A program made the translations under genes and the position numbers. 6,852 nt of DNA from Halanaerobium sp. GTDB taxonomy: Bacteria; Bacillota; Halanaerobiia; Halanaerobiales; Halanaerobiaceae. The notes beneath the pieces are model-generated. The model saw only the letters and a list, made by a program, of their open reading frames with translations, was not told where the DNA came from and did not search any database. This document shows positions 1 to 6,791 of the stretch, piece after piece. The stretch is taken from the NCBI GenBank assembly GCA_003070825.1, contig QBLP01000095.1:1-6852 (forward strand). The letters are read 5' to 3'. Position 1 is the stretch's first letter. Each line of letters begins with the position of its first letter.

Positions 1-525
1 GTCTAAATCATAAGGATAAACTGGATTAGTTACAAATCCTTTAACAGCCTGAAAATCTTTAGTTTTTTTTATCAATGTTTCACCCTCAATTAAAGATAAA
101 AGTCTGGTATTAAAACTTATATAAAAATTTCGGCTGCTATTACTGCTTAAAAAATTAAGATAAGACAGATAGTCTTTAAAATAGGACCCCATTGTTTCTT
201 CAGTAATAGATGGACTTTTGAGTACTAAATCAAATTTCTTCTCTGTTTTATTTAAATCTTTAATAATTTCCTGTATATCACGAAGAGAATTAAAGTTAAG
301 CTCAATTTTAAAATCTGACTCTTCTGGCATTAATTTAACCATTTTTTTATAGTATTCTTTTTTATCACTGCAGCTTAATTGTGAATAATCAAGATTACTA
401 TCTTTAATATAAAAATTCTTCTGACCAAGTTTCAAATTATTAGCCAGCAAAAGTTTAACTTTATGATAGTCAACTCTATTATTCTGATCAAGAAAATTAA
501 TTAATAAAGTATAAACATTATTCAC
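1..525 (-). CDS. Unrecognised protein, N-terminal 175 residues (C-terminus outside window)
   Basis: The frame is open from a GTG codon at 523-525 to the window edge, giving 175 residues and no stop. The start is fixed by an in-frame TAG directly before it (526-528) and an AAGGGG ribosome site at 534-539, 8 bases upstream. The next in-frame ATG is about 60 codons further in. I do not recognise the family. The protein is rich in Lys, Asn, Leu and Tyr and has no signal peptide or membrane segment, so it is probably cytoplasmic. From about residue 70 there is a regular strand/helix alternation: strands near 71-78 (DFKIELNF), 98-105 (FDLVLKSP), 133-140 (NFYISFNT) and 160-168, separated by helices near 80-92, 108-128 and 141-156. 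That spacing suggests a TIM-barrel-like or other alpha/beta fold, which is inference only. It lies on the same strand as the pump genes but behind a likely terminator, so it is probably a separate unit. Confidence 0.7.
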   Translation of the reverse strand, partial: MNNVYTLLINFLDQNNRVDYHKVKLLLANNLKLGQKNFYIKDSNLDYSQLSCSDKKEYYKKMVKLMPEESDFKIELNFNSLRDIQEIIKDLNKTEKKFDLVLKSPSITEETMGSYFKDYLSYLNFLSSNSSRNFYISFNTRLLSLIEGETLIKKTKDFQAVKGFVTNPVYPYDLD

Positions 526-533
526 CTATACCA

Positions 534-539
534 CCCCTT
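534..539 (-). promoter_or_regulatory. Ribosome binding site for the GTG-started unrecognised gene
   Basis: AAGGGG lies 8 bases before GTG at 523-525, and the frame is closed by TAG immediately before the GTG. These two facts together set the gene start. Confidence 0.7.
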
Positions 540-591
540 ACCCAATCTTATTGAACAAAAAGTTTTTTAGTATTGAATCATTATTTTTTAA

Positions 592-621
592 AGCCGGGAA
601 GTTCTCTAAAACTCCCCGGCT
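592..621 (-). terminator. Probable terminator hairpin after the efflux operon
   Basis: A 12-bp inverted repeat (592-603 against 610-621) with a 6-base loop begins 10 bases past the RND stop codon. In minus-strand RNA all 12 pairs form, with one G-U wobble (614/599). In plus-strand RNA the same position is an A-C mismatch. The stem therefore fits RNA of the operon better. Its base is G/C-rich (AGCCGGG with CCCGGCT). The weak point is the tail: only a short T run follows the stem before six A residues, so it lacks a classical U tract. It may be an inefficient terminator or an mRNA 3'-end stabiliser that allows some read-through into the gene at 525. Confidence 0.6.
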
Positions 622-631
622 CTAATATTTG

Positions 632-3600
632 TTAAATGTGTTTAGCCGCTTCTTCCTTTGGTATCCCTTTTATTTTTGCAACTACAATTGTTCTTAAATC
701 TGTAACTAAAGAATAAAAAATAGGAATCACAAAAATAGTCAGGAATGTAGCAAAGGTTAAGCCACTAACAATTACAATCCCCATCGGCTGGGTTGATTCG
801 GAACCTTCTCCAATACCCATTGCTATTGGCAGCAGACCCAGAATTGTTGTCAATGCTGTCATCATAATTGGCCTCAATCTTACAGTTCCAGCTGTAATAA
901 TAGCTTCTATTTTTTCGGTACCACTTCTGCGCAGCTGATTAATATAATCAACCATAACTATCGCATTATTTACAACTATACCAGCCAGAGTGATTAAACC
1001 TAATATCGATGCCACCGAGACTATAGAGTTAGTAATATACAATCCGAAGATAACACCAATCACTGCCAGAGGAATAGAGAACATAATTGTAAAGGGATGG
1101 ATCAGCGATTCAAACTGAGAAGCCATAACCATATAAATCAGAATTACCGCCAGTCCAAAAGCCATCGCAAGACTGCTAAATGATTCCTGCATATCAGCAA
1201 ATTCACCTTCATAACTAAATCTATATCCGTCCGGTAAGTCTAGCTTAGATAAACGAGACTGAATCTGCTCCATAACTGTACCAAGATCCACACCATGTAT
1301 GTCAGCAGTTATTTCAGAATAACGTTCCTGATCCTGACGTAAAATTTCTACAGGTCCTTCATCAATTTTCAGACTTGCTATCCTATTTAATGGTATCATC
1401 TGTCCACTGGCAGCTTGAATGTTAAGTTCAGGCACCTGAGACATCTGTCCTATTTGATCTTCTTCTAGACGAACTCTAATATCATATTCATCACCTGCAA
1501 CCTCGTATCTTGTTGCAGTACTTCCATTAATTGCTGTCCTGACTGTATTTGCAATTCGACTTACATTTAAACCAAAGCGACTTGCAATAGAGCGGTTAAC
1601 CTTTATTCTATATTCCGGCTGACCTTCAGAAAAACTATCTTCAATTTCTCTTAAGCCTTCAATATCTTCTATTGCGGAAACAGCTTTGGCAGTTTCTCTC
1701 TTCAATATATTTAAATTATCTCCAAGAAGTTTTACATTGACTGGAGAACCTCCCCCACTCATACCCTGCTGTTCTTCAACAGAGATGTCTACATCAGGAA
1801 TGTTAATGCTCTGCCGTACTTCTTCCATTACTTCCGAAGTTGATCGATCTCTTTCAGCTAAATCTACAAGCTGAACACTTATATTGCCAAGGTGACTGCT
1901 GGTAGAAGTAGACATCATCTGACCACCAGACCCAACTGTGGCAATTATTGTTTCTACTTCATCTATTCCTGTCAATACAGACTCAATTTCAGTCGAAACT
2001 TCGTTAGATCTAGATAAAGCAGTCCCCACTGGTAGTTCGTAGCTAACCGAAAATGCACCCCGATCATTATTCGGCATAAACTCAAATCCTAACTGAGGTA
2101 TTAAGGCGAAACTGCCAACTAATAAAACTATCAATAAAACAACAAAGACCCAGCGATGTTTAAGAGCTCTGCTAAGTGCTCCCCGGTAAATTCTTTTTAT
2201 CCTACCTTCTTTTTTATTTCTATCTAATTCTTTCTGCTTAACTTTTAAGATCTTAGAAGCCAGCATTGGAATTAAGGTTAAAGCGACCATCAAGGAAGCA
2301 ATTAGAGAAAAAGCTACTGTTAAGGCTAAATCCTGAAAAAGCTGGCCTGCCATTCCTTCGACAAAAACAATAGGTAAAAAGACTACAACAGTAGTAACTG
2401 TAGAAGCAGCAATAGCCATTCCAACCTCAGAAGCCCCTTCGCGAGCGGCTTCAATTTTACCTACTCCCATACTTCGATAACGATAAATATTTTCCAGTAC
2501 AACTACAGCATTATCAACCAGCATACCTACCCCGAGGGCAAGCCCCCCCAGCGAAATAACATTTAAATTAACATCAGCAAAATACATTAAAATAAAGGTA
2601 CCAATGATAGAAATCGGCATTGCTGTTGCTATAATTATTGTACTGCGGATATTTCTTAAGAATAAGAAAAGTATAATTACGGCCAGAAGACCTCCTAAAA
2701 TAGCATTCTGACTCACACTGGCAATGGAATCCTCTATAAATTCCGATTGATCCATTGCTATTGCAAAATTATAATTAGGATAATCATTTCTGATTCGGTC
2801 CATTTCTTGCCTAACAGCACTTGCTACTTCAACAGTATTTGCATCAGTCTGTTTCTGGATTGAGAGCGTTAAGCTGCGCTTCTCATTAGTCCTGGATAAA
2901 GTTGTCAGATCAGAAAATCCATCTTTAACTTCTGCAACATCAGATAATTTAATATGGCCATTTCCAACTGGGATATTTATATTTCTTATCTCATCTAGAT
3001 TAGAAAATTTACCAACGGTTCTAACTAAAAATTCTTTATCTCCCTGGCGAACATCACCTGCCGAAACATTTACATTTTCAGCCCGGACGATATTGGTAAT
3101 TGTATCAAAGTCAAGATTATAATGACTTAATTGATCTCGCTTAAGAGATACAATTATTTCTCTTGTCAATCCCCCCTGCATATTTACCTGGGCAACACCC
3201 GAAATTCTTTCTAGTCGGGGAATCAGCTCATCTTCAACCTCTTTTTTTAGTTCATCAATCTCTAAACCCTGAGCTGAAACACCATAATTCATAATCGGCA
3301 TCATGGAAGGATCAAATTTGAAAATCATTGGACTGTCAGCATTTTCAGGTAAAGCCATACTGCTGATTAAATCTACCTGTTCTCTTAAATCCTGCACAGC
3401 AAAATCCATATCTCGACCCCAGTTAAATTCTACAACCACTGTTGACGATCCCATTGAGGAAGTTGAGGTGATACCTTTAACTCCTTCAACAGTAGCTACT
3501 GAGCTTTCTATCTGCTTTGTAATTAAATTTTCTATTTCTTCAGAACCAACACCTTCATAAGTTGTAATTATCGCCGCTCCCGGAAAAGTAATATCAGGAA

Positions 3601-3709
3601 AAAGATCGAGACTTAAGCGGGAAAGTGCTACTGATCCAATCAGCAGCACCATTAAAATAATCATAGCAGTTGTAACTGATCTTTTTATCGAGAAATCGGA
3701 TAACTTCAC
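632..3709 (-). CDS. RND-family efflux transporter, AcrB/HAE1-like inner-membrane permease
   Basis: This is the inner-membrane motor of a tripartite pump, expected to work as a trimer that exports substrates in exchange for cations. At 1025 residues it has full family length. It shows the duplicated RND layout: TM1 near residues 12-30, a periplasmic porter/docking half, TM2-TM7 near 336-537, a second periplasmic half, and TM8-TM12 near 845-1000. Recognisable motifs are LFPDITFPG (36-44) after TM1, GVGMLVDNAVVVLENIYR in TM4 (393-410), MASQFESLIHPFTI (862-875) after TM8, and GIVVNNAIVMVDYIN in TM10 (910-924). The TM4 acidic pair of AcrB (D407/D408) appears as D399/N400, and the AcrB K940 position as N914, so the proton relay differs from AcrB. 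The start is GTG, overlapping the MFP stop as GTGA, with a GAGGTGA ribosome site at 3717-3723 inside the MFP gene. This predicts translational coupling. Heavy-metal RND pumps carry different TM4 motifs, so a drug, lipid or solvent type is more likely. The substrate is unknown. Confidence 0.95.
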   Translation of the reverse strand: MKLSDFSIKRSVTTAMIILMVLLIGSVALSRLSLDLFPDITFPGAAIITTYEGVGSEEIENLITKQIESSVATVEGVKGITSTSSMGSSTVVVEFNWGRDMDFAVQDLREQVDLISSMALPENADSPMIFKFDPSMMPIMNYGVSAQGLEIDELKKEVEDELIPRLERISGVAQVNMQGGLTREIIVSLKRDQLSHYNLDFDTITNIVRAENVNVSAGDVRQGDKEFLVRTVGKFSNLDEIRNINIPVGNGHIKLSDVAEVKDGFSDLTTLSRTNEKRSLTLSIQKQTDANTVEVASAVRQEMDRIRNDYPNYNFAIAMDQSEFIEDSIASVSQNAILGGLLAVIILFLFLRNIRSTIIIATAMPISIIGTFILMYFADVNLNVISLGGLALGVGMLVDNAVVVLENIYRYRSMGVGKIEAAREGASEVGMAIAASTVTTVVVFLPIVFVEGMAGQLFQDLALTVAFSLIASLMVALTLIPMLASKILKVKQKELDRNKKEGRIKRIYRGALSRALKHRWVFVVLLIVLLVGSFALIPQLGFEFMPNNDRGAFSVSYELPVGTALSRSNEVSTEIESVLTGIDEVETIIATVGSGGQMMSTSTSSHLGNISVQLVDLAERDRSTSEVMEEVRQSINIPDVDISVEEQQGMSGGGSPVNVKLLGDNLNILKRETAKAVSAIEDIEGLREIEDSFSEGQPEYRIKVNRSIASRFGLNVSRIANTVRTAINGSTATRYEVAGDEYDIRVRLEEDQIGQMSQVPELNIQAASGQMIPLNRIASLKIDEGPVEILRQDQERYSEITADIHGVDLGTVMEQIQSRLSKLDLPDGYRFSYEGEFADMQESFSSLAMAFGLAVILIYMVMASQFESLIHPFTIMFSIPLAVIGVIFGLYITNSIVSVASILGLITLAGIVVNNAIVMVDYINQLRRSGTEKIEAIITAGTVRLRPIMMTALTTILGLLPIAMGIGEGSESTQPMGIVIVSGLTFATFLTIFVIPIFYSLVTDLRTIVVAKIKGIPKEEAAKHI

Positions 3710-5229
3710 TGATTTCTCACCTCAACTTTCTGGCCTGCTTCTAAGTTGTTTTGACCTCTAATTATAACTTCCTGGTTTGCTTTTAACCCCTGCAGAACTT
3801 CAACTCTGCTGTCAGTACTGATCCCAATACTTATATCTCTTCTTACTGATTTCCCATCTTCTACAACAAAAACATGAGGATTATCACTGTTTAAATTAAC
3901 GACACTTTCGATTGGAATCACTACCGCAGAACCCGACTTACCTTTAGTAATTCTTACATCAGCAAACATACCAGCTCTTAATCTGTGATCCTGATTGGGA
4001 ATTTTAATTTTCACCAGAAAGGTTCTGCTGGCTTCATCTGCTGCGGGAGCAATATTAGTTATTTCTCCTTCAATGTAATGCTGCATTGTCTCACCTCTAA
4101 CATCAACTGTATCACCTTTTTTAATTGCAGAAACAGTCGCTGCAGTAACATTTATTTCAGCAAATAATTGATCAATATTGATTAGATTAACCACTGTCTG
4201 ACCTGCGGGAATCATTTCTCCTGCCTCAACATTGACTCTATTTACTAAACCAGAAAAAGGAGCATTAACCTTTGTTTTATCAATTTGATCTTCAATTTCA
4301 GCCAGGCTTGCTTTTGCCTGCTTAACCGAGGCCAGACCAGCCCTTACTCTTTCTTCGCGAGGCCCTCTTTCTGCTGCTTCTAAATTAGCTTTAGAAACTT
4401 TGAGATTTGTGCGGGCACTATTAACCTGACTTTTGGCATTTTCCAGCTGTTGTTTCAATTCTGTTGGATTATTATAAGTTGCTTTGGTCAGCTTATAATT
4501 CTTTTCAGCTGCTGCAAGTGCAGTTTCAGCCTGTTCAACTGATATCTGGGCATTTTTATAAGTTGACTCTGCATTTTCAAAAGAAGTTTTTGCATTTTCA
4601 TATTCTCTTTCCGAAATCACATTATCATCATACAGCTTTTGCGAACGCTCATATTCTCTTTTTGCCTGATTAAAATTAACTTCAGCCTGATTAAGATTCT
4701 GCTTTGAAGTTTGCAGCTGCTGACGTGCATTATTAAGCTGCTGCTCTGCATTTACAAGCTGCTGTTCTAATGTCCGTCTTTCCTTATATAATTCCTGCAT
4801 TAACTCTAAATTTGTTTCTGCACTTTCCAGACTGGCCTGGGCATCTTCGTAAGCTGCTCTGGTTCTGGCCAATTCTTCTTCAGTGGTTCCATTTTTGAGC
4901 TCCTCATAACTGGCCTGGGCACTGTTTAAAGCTGCTTCAGCACGATTTTTTTGAATCAGCAGCGCCTCTTCATCTATTTTTATTAATTGAGCATCTTCGT
5001 CTACCTGATTACCCATTTCAACATTTACCTGAGCTATTATTCCACCCGTCTGAGCAGGAATGTTAACATCCTGAATCGGAGTTAAAGTACCTGTAAAAAG
5101 TTCGTTTAGGCTTATATCATCAGTAACTGACTGAGCGGTTTCAACAATCTGGGCCTCCTGAGCCAGCACAGGTGAAGCCGTTAAAAATAAGATCAATAAT
5201 AGACTGAGTATTTTATATCTATTTTTCAT
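3706..5229 (-). CDS. Periplasmic membrane fusion protein (AcrA/HlyD-type RND adaptor) with extra-long hairpin
   Basis: This is the adaptor that links the RND transporter to the outer-membrane channel. It has 507 residues, against roughly 350-420 for common RND adaptors. It begins with a Sec signal peptide (hydrophobic to about residue 23, ending VLA before Gln) and has no lipobox cysteine, so it is secreted or membrane-anchored rather than a lipoprotein. In order it has a first lipoyl half-motif (about 50-90), a coiled-coil hairpin (about 91-320, rich in Ala, Gln, Asn and Glu), a second lipoyl half beginning APFSGLVNRV (about 323-353), a beta-barrel (about 356-427) and a membrane-proximal domain (about 430-505). 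The hairpin tip carries R195, L199 and S206 with the same spacing as the RLS motif of AcrA (R128, L132, S139), which contacts TolC. The ATG at 5227-5229 is chosen because an in-frame TAG lies two codons upstream. The ribosome site is weak (AAGGA, 11 bases away), so coupling to the overlapping upstream gene is likely. Confidence 0.93.
   Translation of the reverse strand: MKNRYKILSLLLILFLTASPVLAQEAQIVETAQSVTDDISLNELFTGTLTPIQDVNIPAQTGGIIAQVNVEMGNQVDEDAQLIKIDEEALLIQKNRAEAALNSAQASYEELKNGTTEEELARTRAAYEDAQASLESAETNLELMQELYKERRTLEQQLVNAEQQLNNARQQLQTSKQNLNQAEVNFNQAKREYERSQKLYDDNVISEREYENAKTSFENAESTYKNAQISVEQAETALAAAEKNYKLTKATYNNPTELKQQLENAKSQVNSARTNLKVSKANLEAAERGPREERVRAGLASVKQAKASLAEIEDQIDKTKVNAPFSGLVNRVNVEAGEMIPAGQTVVNLINIDQLFAEINVTAATVSAIKKGDTVDVRGETMQHYIEGEITNIAPAADEASRTFLVKIKIPNQDHRLRAGMFADVRITKGKSGSAVVIPIESVVNLNSDNPHVFVVEDGKSVRRDISIGISTDSRVEVLQGLKANQEVIIRGQNNLEAGQKVEVRNQ
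3717..3723 (-). promoter_or_regulatory. Ribosome binding site for the GTG-started RND gene
   Basis: GAGGTGA lies 7 bases before the GTG start at 3707-3709 and is formed by codons near the end of the MFP gene. Together with the GTGA stop/start overlap it supports GTG as the true start and predicts coupled translation of adaptor and transporter. Confidence 0.85.
4270..4959 (-). other. Extended alpha-hairpin of the MFP with internal 31-residue duplication
   Basis: This stretch covers residues 91-320 of the adaptor. Taking the RLS tip near residue 203, the rising arm has about 112 residues and the returning arm about 115, so it is nearly symmetric. Residues 154-184 and 258-288 align without gaps at 17 of 31 identical positions (pattern LxQQLxNAxxQ, then NxARxxLxxSKxNLxxAE). 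This gives one copy on each arm. Helix-breaking points NGTT (113-116) and RGPRE (288-292) lie at similar distances from the tip. Both parts are dominated by coiled-coil residues, so some similarity could be compositional, but the ungapped run of shared Asn, Ala-Arg and Ser-Lys positions favours duplication. Confidence 0.6.
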
Positions 5230-6538
5230 TTTCTACCACATCCTTAAAATATTCTTTTAAACGACCACTTTTATAAATTGTTCTAAATAATTCTATTTCA
5301 TAATTATATTCAGCCTGCAGCAGAGATGTTTGAGCCTGATTGTAAGTACTCTGAGCATCAATAACATCCGTATTGCTGGCTACTCCAGCTTCATAACTCT
5401 TGTTAGCAATTTCTAAATTTTCGGCGGCATTTTTCAGGGAAAGCTGTTCTAATTCCATTGCTTCTTCAGTTTCTTTAACAGTTAGAATAGAATTTTCAAC
5501 TTCAATATCTAAATTTTCCAGCAGATCCTGGCGATTATTAGCAATCTTTTCTAGTTCGTTTTCCTGTTTTTCTGCATTTATACCACCCTTACCTCCATCA
5601 TAGAGGGGAACACTGACTCCCATAGTCATGGACCAACTTTTCTGATCCATAAACTCCGGTCCCTGCCAGTCATAAGATCCATTGAGCGAAACACTGGGGC
5701 GATAATACTGTCCTTCAAGCTTTTGATTTAATTTTACAATTTCTTTATTTAACTCCAGAATCATCAGCTGGGGTTCATTTCTGACTGCAGTCTGAAATAA
5801 CTGCTGCTGTTCTAAATTAAGATCAAATGAAATCTCTGGCTGAGACGGATTATAACTTTTATCTGTTGTTAAAATCTGTGCCAGACGTCTTCTGGCAATC
5901 TGCAGGTCATTTCTGGCTGCTGTCAGCTCCTCTTCTGCATTTCTCTGTTCAATCTGACTCTGCAGTAAATCACGTCTGATCGCAATTCCGGCATCCAGAT
6001 TATTTTTGACTATTCTTAAATGTTCATTTACTATATCCAGAGCTTCTGTGCGAATTTCAACCATCCCCTGAGCCTGCAGAACCCCATAATATGCCTGAAT
6101 CAAAGAAAAAATCTGATCTTCTAAACTCTGCTCATATCTGGCTCTGGCAATTTCCAGACTGTAACTGGCAATTTCTTTCTGCATTGAAGCTCTGCCACCC
6201 AGCCAGATTGGTTGAGTTAAGGATAGGGAAGTACTGTAATTTTCATCAGGACCTTCAACAGTACTTAATGTTTCAAAGTCAAAGCTCTGCTGTCCCTCAT
6301 CTAATTTAGTATAGGAAGTCTGCAGGTCAAGAGTAGGAAAATATGATCTCACAGCAAGTTCGATGTCCTTTTCTGCATTTTCAATATCTTTACGTGCATT
6401 TTCTAGAGTCCTATTTTCTGCTGCCATAATTTTTACCGCTTCTTTTAGATTAATATTTTCTGCTGCAACAGCTGCAGAAGATGAAAGCAAAAGCACAGCA
6501 GCTAAAACTATGGTGATAACTTTCTTATTTTTACTCAT
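5219..6538 (-). CDS. TolC-family outer-membrane efflux channel protein (OEP)
   Basis: This is the outer-membrane exit duct of the pump, expected as a trimer with a beta-barrel and a periplasmic helical tunnel. With the start used here it has 439 residues, normal for the family. It has a Sec signal peptide (Lys-rich start, hydrophobic 8-20, cleavage near AVAA at about 24-26) and two OEP repeats (about 28-225 and 245-430). Each repeat combines long helices with outer-membrane strand segments. Typical marks are YFPTLDLQTSY (66-76), LTQPIWLGGR (107-116), RPSVSLNGSYDW (280-291), VSVPLYDGGKGG (308-319) and YEAGVASNTDVIDAQ (382-396). The ATG at 6536-6538 is preferred because AAAGGAG (6546-6552) lies 7 bases upstream and the signal peptide follows at once. 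An in-frame ATG at 6565 has no ribosome site and would add nine residues before the signal peptide. It overlaps the TetR fragment by 8 bases and the MFP gene by 11. A TolC protein implies an outer membrane. Confidence 0.94.
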   Translation of the reverse strand: MSKNKKVITIVLAAVLLLSSSAAVAAENINLKEAVKIMAAENRTLENARKDIENAEKDIELAVRSYFPTLDLQTSYTKLDEGQQSFDFETLSTVEGPDENYSTSLSLTQPIWLGGRASMQKEIASYSLEIARARYEQSLEDQIFSLIQAYYGVLQAQGMVEIRTEALDIVNEHLRIVKNNLDAGIAIRRDLLQSQIEQRNAEEELTAARNDLQIARRRLAQILTTDKSYNPSQPEISFDLNLEQQQLFQTAVRNEPQLMILELNKEIVKLNQKLEGQYYRPSVSLNGSYDWQGPEFMDQKSWSMTMGVSVPLYDGGKGGINAEKQENELEKIANNRQDLLENLDIEVENSILTVKETEEAMELEQLSLKNAAENLEIANKSYEAGVASNTDVIDAQSTYNQAQTSLLQAEYNYEIELFRTIYKSGRLKEYFKDVVENEK

Positions 6539-6545
6539 CAGATTG

Positions 6546-6552
6546 CTCCTTT
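6546..6552 (-). promoter_or_regulatory. Ribosome binding site that decides the TolC-family gene start
   Basis: AAAGGAG lies 7 bases before the ATG at 6536-6538, inside the last codons of the TetR fragment. It supports this ATG over the in-frame ATG at 6565, which has no such site. It also means ribosomes finishing the regulator could re-initiate on the channel gene. Confidence 0.85.
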
Positions 6553-6762
6553 CTACTAATGCCATTCATTATAAAATCATAAATAAAATTTACTTTATTT
6601 TCTACAACCTCGTCATCATCTAATATTTCTTTTGTCTGGGGCGTAAATAAAACTGATAGGATTAAAGAAGCCATATTATTGGGATTCTCACTCCTTATTA
6701 AACCTTCTGCTATTCCCTGTTCAACAATTCTAGTCACAATTTTTATATTTTTTTTCACTAGC

Positions 6763-6791
6763 ATTGCATAAAAATATTTAAGCATTGTCAA
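6763..6791 (-). promoter_or_regulatory. Candidate internal promoter ahead of the pump genes
   Basis: A consensus TTGACA (6786-6791) is followed after 17 bases by TGCAAT (6763-6768), which matches four of six -10 positions, including the key A and T. It lies inside the TetR fragment, about 225 bases before the channel start. In A/T-rich DNA such matches arise by chance, so this is a weak call. It would matter if the upstream regulator gene is no longer functional. Confidence 0.22.

Larger units (their letters stand above)
526..631. other. Intergenic gap between the RND gene and the unrecognised gene
   Basis: This is the only true gap between genes in the window. It holds the hairpin at 592-621 next to the RND stop and the ribosome site of the following gene at 534-539. 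The remainder is very A/T-rich. Minus-strand promoter-like hexamers exist, such as TAAGAT or AATACT as a -10, but none has an acceptable -35 at the right spacing, so I assign no promoter here. Confidence 0.6.
6531..6791 (-). pseudogene. TetR/AcrR-family regulator, C-terminal domain only (probably broken gene)
   Basis: The readable frame gives the ligand-binding/dimerisation end of a TetR-type repressor, which in such operons usually senses a pump substrate and controls the pump genes. The segment KKNIKIVTRIVEQGIAEGLI, followed by ENPNNMASLIL, is typical of helices in TetR C-terminal domains. A helical end, VNFIYDFIMNGI, follows. The N-terminal helix-turn-helix is absent, since full TetR proteins have about 190-210 residues. 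Upstream, this frame is closed by TAG at 6819-6821, and the possible starts (TTG 6789-6791, ATG 6783-6785) have no ribosome site. Between the window edge and 6799 a different frame is open. It reads KDKVVTEYSVDSICSQ and then stops at TAA 6799-6801, which could be the continuation of the regulator if an indel lies near 6799-6821. I therefore call it a frameshifted or truncated gene, but a sequencing error is possible. Its last codons carry the ribosome site of the channel gene. Confidence 0.6.

Noticed and set aside
551..581. TTGAACA and TTGAATCA as a possible operator direct repeat
   Set aside because: The copies are short and imperfect, and lie in A/T-rich DNA with no supporting promoter.
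1686..1874. Plus-strand open frame inside the RND gene
   Set aside because: It is antisense to conserved RND porter sequence and lacks ribosome site and family features. The same applies to the plus-strand frames at 3303-3560, 3985-4167, 4464-4673, 5400-5603, 6091-6309 and 6363-6623.
4366..4960. Repeated CTGCTG/CAGC-rich DNA as a possible simple repeat or CRISPR-like element
   Set aside because: The repeats are degenerate and follow the Gln/Ala/Leu codons of the coiled coil. There are no regular spacers.
6539..6565. Nine-residue longer start for the channel protein at ATG 6563-6565
   Set aside because: It has no ribosome site and would put extra charged residues before a normal signal peptide. 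The ATG at 6538 has AAAGGAG at ideal spacing.
6568..6573. Perfect TATAAT on the minus strand about 30 bases before the channel start
   Set aside because: No acceptable -35 lies 16-18 bases upstream and it has no extended -10. It encodes part of the conserved TetR helix FIYDFIMNG, so chance in A/T-rich DNA is the simpler reading.
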